From DATLGB01 sp963740765 (lineage in GTDB: Bacteria > Actinomycetota > Thermoleophilia > Solirubrobacterales > Solirubrobacteraceae): a DNA stretch of 64,000 bases. The first letter of the stretch is position 1. Each line of letters opens with the position of its first letter. The notes beneath the pieces were generated by a model. The model was not told the DNA's origin, did no database searches, and saw only the letters and a list, made by a program, of their open reading frames with translations. This document shows, piece by piece, positions 59,630 through 64,000 of the stretch. Where the stretch lies: NCBI GenBank assembly GCA_963740765.1, contig CAVUFN010000010.1:310001-374000 (forward strand). Reading direction: 5' to 3'. Both the position numbers and the translations under genes were made by a program.

Positions 59630-60742
59630 TCATCCCTCCTGGCTCTCCTGCAGGTACTTCACCAGCGCATCGACCTCCGCGTCACTCAGCGTATCGCCGT
59701 AGTTGGGCGGCATGATGTTCGCACCGTAGCCCTCGGTGATCTTGGCGTTCGGGTCGACGATGCTCTGCTTGATCTCCGCGGCGTCCTGGCCGCCGAGCTC
59801 CGTGCCCAGGTTGGGCCCGGTGCCGCCGGTGGTGCCCGCGGCCTTGAGCGTGTGGCAGCCGCCGCAGCCGTTCGAGGCGAAGATCGCCTCGCCGTCCGCC
59901 GTGGCCTCGCCGCCGCTGCCGCCGCCCGCGGCGGCATTGCCGTCGCCCTTGCTCTTCTCGTCGAGCCACTTCGTGAACTCGCTCTCTGGCATGACGTGGG
60001 CGGTCTGGCGCATCACGGCGTGGCCGAGGCCGCACAGCTCCGCGCAGACGACGGGGTAGTTGCCGACGCGGCTGGGCGTCACGCGGTAGTCCGTGGTGAT
60101 GCCGGGCACCGCGTCGATCTTCCAGCGGAAGGCCGGGACCCAGAAGTCGTGCAGGACGTCCTTCGTCTGGACCTTGAAGTGCACGGACTGGCCCTCGGGG
60201 AGGTAGAGCTGGCTGGAGGCGAGCTCCTTGCCGTCCTCGCCCTTCTCGCCCACGTAGTAGAAGGTCCAGGCGAACTGCTCGCCGACGACGCGGACGACGC
60301 GCTCGGGCTGGTTGGCGGCTGCGGGCGCCTTCTCCGCGTTGTGCAGCTCGATCGCCGCGTAGACGCAGAGCCCGATCATCATGATCGCCGGCAGGGCCGT
60401 CCAGATGACCTCCAGGCGCGTGTTGCCGTGCACGGGCGGGCCGTCCATGTCCTCCTCGCCCGGCTTCATGCGGAAGCGGTAGACGGAGTAGAGGACCACA
60501 GAGGTGACGAGCACGAACATCGGCACCGAGGCGATGATCAGCACGTCGTAGAAGGTGTCGACCTGGTCGGCCTGCGTGGACGCGGCCGTCGGGAACCAGT
60601 CGATGATCAGGCCGAGCGCGATGCCGAGCACCGACGCGACGATCCCGATCCCGATGAGCGGCAGCACAGGCGCCCGGTGATCGGACACCCGCAGCTTCTC
60701 GCTCGCCGGTTTCGGCGCCTGTTCCTCGGTCCCCTCAGACAT
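59630..60742 (-). CDS. ctaC: Cytochrome c oxidase subunit II with fused cytochrome c (caa3 type)
   Basis: A 370-aa subunit. Two membrane helices at about 28-50 and 70-90 precede the CuA domain, with GEQFAWTFYY and CAELCGLGHAVM as binuclear copper ligands. A Gly/Ser linker leads to a cytochrome c domain with CGGCH near 293 and IMPPNYG carrying the Met ligand. This fusion defines caa3 oxidases, which take electrons directly from cytochrome c-like donors. TAGGAT (60756-60751) is 8 nt before the ATG. Confidence 0.95.
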   Translation of the reverse strand: MSEGTEEQAPKPASEKLRVSDHRAPVLPLIGIGIVASVLGIALGLIIDWFPTAASTQADQVDTFYDVLIIASVPMFVLVTSVVLYSVYRFRMKPGEEDMDGPPVHGNTRLEVIWTALPAIMMIGLCVYAAIELHNAEKAPAAANQPERVVRVVGEQFAWTFYYVGEKGEDGKELASSQLYLPEGQSVHFKVQTKDVLHDFWVPAFRWKIDAVPGITTDYRVTPSRVGNYPVVCAELCGLGHAVMRQTAHVMPESEFTKWLDEKSKGDGNAAAGGGSGGEATADGEAIFASNGCGGCHTLKAAGTTGGTGPNLGTELGGQDAAEIKQSIVDPNAKITEGYGANIMPPNYGDTLSDAEVDALVKYLQESQEG

Positions 60743-60750
60743 CGCGCGGC

Positions 60751-60756
60751 ATCCTA
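60751..60756 (-). promoter_or_regulatory. -10 box of the ctaC operon
   Basis: TAGGAT on the minus strand ends 8 nt before the ctaC ATG, with no ribosome site between, as in the guaB3 and cytochrome-cupredoxin genes. Confidence 0.5.
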
Positions 60757-60809
60757 TGGGACGCGGGCGACGGAGGGCGCGTCATGTGCCCCCAGGTGTT
60801 GCGGCCTGA

Positions 60810-61199
60810 CTAGGCGGCGACGCGGATCGCGGTCTCGAACCGGCCGCTGCCGTTGCGAATCCGGTAGTCCGAGGGGGCCGCGCCGAGATGGCGCCGGAAC
60901 GCCTTCGCGAACTGCGCGGGCTGGCGGTAGCCGACCCGGCGGGCGACCTCGCGCACCGTGAGGCCGCGGTCGCCCAGGAGCGCGGCGGCGCGGTCCATGC
61001 GCACCCGGGTCAGGTGCTCGCGGAACGTGGTCTCGCCGATCTCGGCGTACGCGCGCTGCAACTGGCGCCGCGAGGAGGCGACGCGCCGGGCGATGTCGTC
61101 CAGGGCGAGATCGGTGGCGTACTCGGACTCGACGATGGCGACCGCGTCCTCGAACAACGCTGTCCGGTGGGTGATGGTGGAGGGGCGGTGAGTTGGCAC
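60810..61199 (-). CDS. AraC-family DNA-binding protein (helix-turn-helix domain only)
   Basis: A 129-aa regulator consisting of little more than the double AraC helix-turn-helix: LALDDIARRVASSRRQLQRAYAEIG and REVARRVGYRQPAQFAKAFRRHLG at about 30-115. There is no ligand-binding domain, so it resembles SoxS/MarA-type stand-alone activators. GTG 61199 is the start. It lies between the oxidase operon and a divergent CBS gene and might control either; this is not shown. Confidence 0.85.
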   Translation of the reverse strand: MPTHRPSTITHRTALFEDAVAIVESEYATDLALDDIARRVASSRRQLQRAYAEIGETTFREHLTRVRMDRAAALLGDRGLTVREVARRVGYRQPAQFAKAFRRHLGAAPSDYRIRNGSGRFETAIRVAA

Positions 61200-61337
61200 G
61201 ACTGGATTACGCTCGCGGGTGCTCCATCGGATGAGTCAGGTTCCGGACAATGATGACGCTGTGCTCCCGCGCACGCGCGGTCGGGTAAGGTTGAGGGCCT
61301 GTTCGTGTCAAGCGTTACAAACGAGGTGTCTTAGTCG

Positions 61338-61751
61338 ATGTACGTCCGTGACGGGATGAGCACGATGGTGCTTTCGGTGGGCCCCGGGCACACCCTGCGC
61401 CAGGCCGCGCGCCAGATGGTGGAGAAGCGCGTCGGCGCGGCCGTCATCATCGATCCCGAGTCCCCGGGCCCCGCGATCATCACCGAGCGCGACGTGCTGG
61501 ATTCCCTGGCGCGCGGGCAGGATCCCGACCAGGAGAAGGTTGCCGACCACCTCACGGGGGACATTGTGGTCGCCGGACCGGACTGGTCGCTCGAGCAGGC
61601 CGCCGCCGAGATGGTCAAGCGCGGCTTCCGCCACCTGGTCGTCGTCGACGGCGCCGACCTGCTGGGCGTGCTCTCGATGCGCGACATCGTGCGCTGCTGG
61701 ACCGAGGACGGCGCCGTGTCCGAGCTCGACGGCGCCCCCTCCGCCGCCTGA
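61338..61751 (+). CDS. Tandem CBS-domain protein
   Basis: A 137-aa Bateman module: MVLSVGPGHTLRQAARQMVEKRVGAAVI with AIITERDVLDSLARG, then IVVAGPDWSLEQAAAEMVKRGFRHLVVV with GVLSMRDIVRCW. It probably senses adenine nucleotides for an unknown partner. It is divergent from the araC-like gene; the 138-bp spacer has a TAAGGT box but no clear operator. Confidence 0.88.
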   Translation: MYVRDGMSTMVLSVGPGHTLRQAARQMVEKRVGAAVIIDPESPGPAIITERDVLDSLARGQDPDQEKVADHLTGDIVVAGPDWSLEQAAAEMVKRGFRHLVVVDGADLLGVLSMRDIVRCWTEDGAVSELDGAPSAA

Positions 61752-61758
61752 GACCGGG

Positions 61759-61847
61759 GCGCGGCCCAGGTGTGACGGACGCTGGGCGGGGTCCGGCGGA
61801 CCTTGGGCGCGGTCCAGGTGTGATGGACCCTGGGCGGGGTCCGGCGG
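61759..61847. repeat. Two 41-bp direct repeats, 48-bp period
   Basis: Positions 61759-61799 and 61807-61847 match at 38 of 41 bases. Both begin GCGCGGYCCAGGTGTGA and end GGGCGGGGTCCGGCGG. They lie just after the CBS gene stop and run into the following hairpin. No coding function is evident. Confidence 0.75.
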
Positions 61848-61901
61848 GGGTTCCCCTTGCCTGCCGCAAGCGGGATCACCGGCAAGGGGAACCCCCGCCG
61901 G
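61841..61901. terminator. Perfect 21-bp inverted repeat between convergent genes
   Basis: Arms 61841-61861 and 61881-61901 are exact complements (CCGGCGGGGGTTCCCCTTGC and so on). The 19-nt loop contains a small CCGC-AA-GCGG stem. It lies between the convergent CBS and oxidase-subunit genes, so a two-way terminator is the likely role. Confidence 0.8.
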
Positions 61902-61942
61902 CCCGACGTCCCGGGCTCAGGTGGCGCGACGAGCGTTGGTGC

Positions 61943-62179
61943 TCAGTGGTGCTCGAGCGGGAGGTCGTTGACCTCCCGGGCGGCGGCGCGGATCCAGATG
62001 ACCGTGGTCGTCAGGAAGAGGATCCCGGCGAGGATCACGAGCCAGATGCTGAGGGTGATGGAGACGATGACCCCCGCGAGACCGATCGCGTTGAGCAGCG
62101 GCAGGATGCTCGGCTCCGGCATGTGGATGTGCTCGCCGGCCGGGCCCGCCTCCGTCTCCGGGGTGTGCTTCTCGGTCAC
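61943..62179 (-). CDS. Small oxidase subunit IV-like membrane protein
   Basis: A 78-aa protein: GEHIHMPEPSILPLLNAIGLAGVIVSI is a motif seen in small subunits or C-terminal parts of haem-copper oxidases; two helices follow at about 27-65. It overlaps the upstream 36-aa ORF as GTGA and is co-directional with ctaB and the second subunit I. The subunit IV label is inference from motif and context. Confidence 0.7.
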   Translation of the reverse strand: MTEKHTPETEAGPAGEHIHMPEPSILPLLNAIGLAGVIVSITLSIWLVILAGILFLTTTVIWIRAAAREVNDLPLEHH

Positions 62180-62286
62180 GCGGTGTAGACGTACGCGGCC
62201 AGGAAGGTGAGGCCGAAGATGATCAGGCAGATCGCGCCGACGATGAGGCCGGTGCGGACGTTGCGGAGGGCGAGCTTGCGGTCCAT
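62176..62286 (-). CDS. Small single-helix membrane protein, 36 aa
   Basis: ATG 62286 opens 36 codons: a basic start (MDRKLALRNVRTG) then one helix ending in LAAYVYTA. It lies between ctaB and the subunit IV-like gene, with a coupled GTGA junction, so it is probably a small oxidase or assembly subunit. Confidence 0.6.
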   Translation of the reverse strand: MDRKLALRNVRTGLIVGAICLIIFGLTFLAAYVYTA

Positions 62287-62294
62287 GACTCAGG

Positions 62295-63194
62295 TCAGCC
62301 TATCCGAGCGTCGAGCACCATGGCGACGAACAGCACGGCCAGGTAGCCCAGCGAGAAGAGGTAGGTGCGCAGGGCGGCCTTGCGGTCGGCGAGGCGCTGC
62401 AGGCGCAGCGCCAGCCCGATGAACCCGGCACCCAGCCCGGCAGCGAAGACGGCGTAGATCAGGCCGAAGAACCCGAAGATGACGGGCAGGAAGGTCAGGA
62501 TCACCAGCAGCACGGCGTAGAGCGTGATCTGACGGCGCGTCTCGGCCTCGCCGCGGACGACGGGCATCATCGGGACGCCGACGCGCGCGTACTCGTCCTT
62601 CATCAGCAGCGACAGCGCCCAGAAGTGGGGAGGCGTCCAGTAGAAGACGATCGCGAAGAGGTACCACGCCGCCGGGTCCACGGCACCGGACACGGCGGCC
62701 CAGCCGACCAGTGGCGGGACCGCGCCCGCGGCGCCGCCGATGACGATGTTCTGCGGCGTGCGGCGCTTGAGCCAGACCGTGTACATCAGGGTGTAGCCGA
62801 AGAAGCCCGAGAGCGCCAGCACCGCGGCGAGGACGTTGACCGTCGCCGACAGCCAGGCGAAGGACAGCACGGAGAGCAGGCAGCCGTAGATCAGGGCGGC
62901 ACGGGGCGCCACGCGGCCCGAGGGCACCGGCCGGTCGGCGGTGCGGGCCATCTGGGCGTCGATGTCGCGGTCGTACCAGTGGTTGACCGCCCCGGCGCCG
63001 CCCGCACTGAGGTAGCCGCCGATGCAGGTTGCGAGGACCAGCGCCAGCGACGGGTCGCCGGCGACGTACATGGTGGTCACCGTCGTCAGCAGCAGCAGCG
63101 ACTGGACCTTCGGCTTCGTCAGCGCGACGTAGTCACGGATGACCTGCGCGAGCGCGCTGGTCGGTGCGGCGACGGCGACGCGCGACGCTTCCAC
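62295..63194 (-). CDS. ctaB: Protohaem IX farnesyltransferase (haem O synthase)
   Basis: A 299-aa UbiA-type prenyltransferase with about eight membrane helices. NHWYDRDIDAQMARTADRPVP is the Asp-rich prenyl-diphosphate site, and YWTPPHFWALSLLMKDEYARVGVPMMPVV is the second conserved block. It adds a farnesyl group to haem B for haem A-type oxidases. It starts 3 nt after the end of the second subunit I gene. Confidence 0.95.
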   Translation of the reverse strand: MEASRVAVAAPTSALAQVIRDYVALTKPKVQSLLLLTTVTTMYVAGDPSLALVLATCIGGYLSAGGAGAVNHWYDRDIDAQMARTADRPVPSGRVAPRAALIYGCLLSVLSFAWLSATVNVLAAVLALSGFFGYTLMYTVWLKRRTPQNIVIGGAAGAVPPLVGWAAVSGAVDPAAWYLFAIVFYWTPPHFWALSLLMKDEYARVGVPMMPVVRGEAETRRQITLYAVLLVILTFLPVIFGFFGLIYAVFAAGLGAGFIGLALRLQRLADRKAALRTYLFSLGYLAVLFVAMVLDARIG

Positions 63195-63197
63195 GGG

Positions 63198-64000
63198 CTA
63201 GCCCTCGACCAGCGCCCGGCTCGGGGCGTGGCGCTGCGTCTGGTTGGCCTCCGTCTCGACCTGACGGCGCAGGTCCTTCATCGGCTCGACGGAGCGGATG
63301 CGCGGGATCACGTCGAAGTTGTGCTCGGGCGGGGGAGAGGTCGTGTACCACTCGAGCGTGTTGGCCTTCCACGGGTCCGGGCCGGCCACGGCGCCCTTGC
63401 GGAGCGACACCAGGACGTTGACGACCGTCAGCAGCACGCCCAGCCCGAGGATGAACGAGCCGATCGTCGAGATGAGGTTGTAGGTGTTCCAGCCCGCCGC
63501 GCTCTCGTACTCGTAGATGCGGCGGGGCATGCCCGACAGGCCGGCGGCATGCTGGATCAGGAAGGTGACGTGGAACCCGATCACCGAGAGCCAGAAGCCC
63601 GCCTTGCCGAGGCGCTCGGAGAGCATCCGGCCCGACATCTTCGGGAACCAGTAGTACGTGGCTGAGAGCATGCCGAAGGCGGCGGCCCCGAACGCCGTGT
63701 AGTGGAAGTGGGCGACGACGAAGTAGGTGTCCGTCAGCTGCCAGTCGACCGGGAAGACGGCCAGGAAGATGCCGGTGATGCCGCCGAGCAGGAACGTGCC
63801 GATCGCCGCCACCGCGTACAGCAGCGCGGTCCGGTACTCGATCGTGCCGCGCCAGAGCGTCGCGATCCAGTTGAGGATCTTCACGCCCGTCGGCACGGCG
63901 ATCACGAACGAGGACAGCATGAAGAACGCGAGCACGACCGTCGATGTCGGCACGGAGAACATGTGGTGCGCCCACACGAGCAGGCCGAGGAAGGCGATGC
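63198..64000 (-). CDS. ctaD: Second cytochrome c oxidase subunit I (cut by window edge)
   Basis: The C-terminal 267 codons of another haem-copper oxidase subunit I. VWAHHMF, IAVPTGVKILNW and VAHFHYTAFG carry metal ligands and the K-channel Lys. It is clearly related to, but distinct from, the protein at 57730 (for example GMPRRIYEYESAAGW versus GMPRRVFDYSEQWATW). The gene continues beyond 64000, so its proton-channel class and subunit II partner are not visible. It is in line with ctaB and two small membrane ORFs. Confidence 0.95.
   Translation of the reverse strand, partial: IAFLGLLVWAHHMFSVPTSTVVLAFFMLSSFVIAVPTGVKILNWIATLWRGTIEYRTALLYAVAAIGTFLLGGITGIFLAVFPVDWQLTDTYFVVAHFHYTAFGAAAFGMLSATYYWFPKMSGRMLSERLGKAGFWLSVIGFHVTFLIQHAAGLSGMPRRIYEYESAAGWNTYNLISTIGSFILGLGVLLTVVNVLVSLRKGAVAGPDPWKANTLEWYTTSPPPEHNFDVIPRIRSVEPMKDLRRQVETEANQTQRHAPSRALVEG

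Overview
The window is very GC-rich (by eye roughly 70% or more) and densely coded on both strands. Genes are often joined by 4-nt start/stop overlaps (ATGA, GTGA), and GTG starts are common. The family content points to Actinomycetota: a CysO/CysM/Mec/MoeZ-type cysteine route, a GuaB3-type IMP dehydrogenase relative, a caa3-type oxidase, TANNNT boxes 6-8 nt before start codons, and a ydaO-type riboswitch in front of a wall hydrolase. Several proteins (1108-aa GlmS-like protein, S9 with an acidic N-terminal arm, tandem ceramidase-like protein with an Arg-rich RTX-like tail) suggest the Thermoleophilia/Solirubrobacterales branch; this lineage call is inference. I found no tRNA, rRNA, CRISPR, prophage or insertion sequence. 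No gene-free stretch exceeds 300 nt; the longest gaps (4040-4266, 28965-29170, 38776-39041, 61752-61942) hold repeats, a riboswitch or terminators.

1-13.7 kb: a truncated histidine kinase gene, then a protein-bound sulfur route to cysteine. A rhodanese-MoeB fusion with swapped domain order and the carrier CysO come first; CysM and the JAMM protease Mec follow 10 kb later. The two arms share an 18-bp upstream element (17/18 identical). Between them lie a TetR/DUF4386 pair with two palindromic operators, a DHFR-like protein, a flavoprotein, an acetyltransferase, a YihY protein and a 1527-aa secreted ceramidase-like protein. TatA is inserted between cysM and mec.

13.7-26.5 kb: mostly minus strand. 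It holds DUF1802/DUF1152 genes, a hydantoinase A/B - epoxide hydrolase - beta-hydroxyacid dehydrogenase operon, nadB divergent from a histone-deacetylase-family gene across a 17-bp symmetrical spacer, two proline-rich zinc-ribbon proteins and a glycosyltransferase.

26.5-49.5 kb: mostly plus strand housekeeping. It contains a Flp pilin, murI-rph-rdgB, an HU protein, pyrF, a LysM protein, a D,D-carboxypeptidase, a PfkB kinase, guaB3-guaA, a secreted lipase, a c-di-AMP riboswitch with an M23 peptidase (minus strand), rplM-rpsI, and a long cell-wall/metabolite-repair run: glmM (frameshifted in this sequence), glmS-like, acpS, nnr, a CBS protein, alr and cca.

49.5-64 kb: HIT, enoyl-CoA hydratase and cold-shock genes, a GAF-GAF-GGDEF protein, a glycosyltransferase whose coding sequence contains a dispersed palindromic repeat, then respiration. 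The respiratory part has a cytochrome c-cupredoxin lipoprotein, a ctaC-ctaD-Usp-like-ctaE operon (caa3 type, A2-class subunit I), and a second locus with ctaB, two small membrane proteins and another subunit I cut by the window edge.
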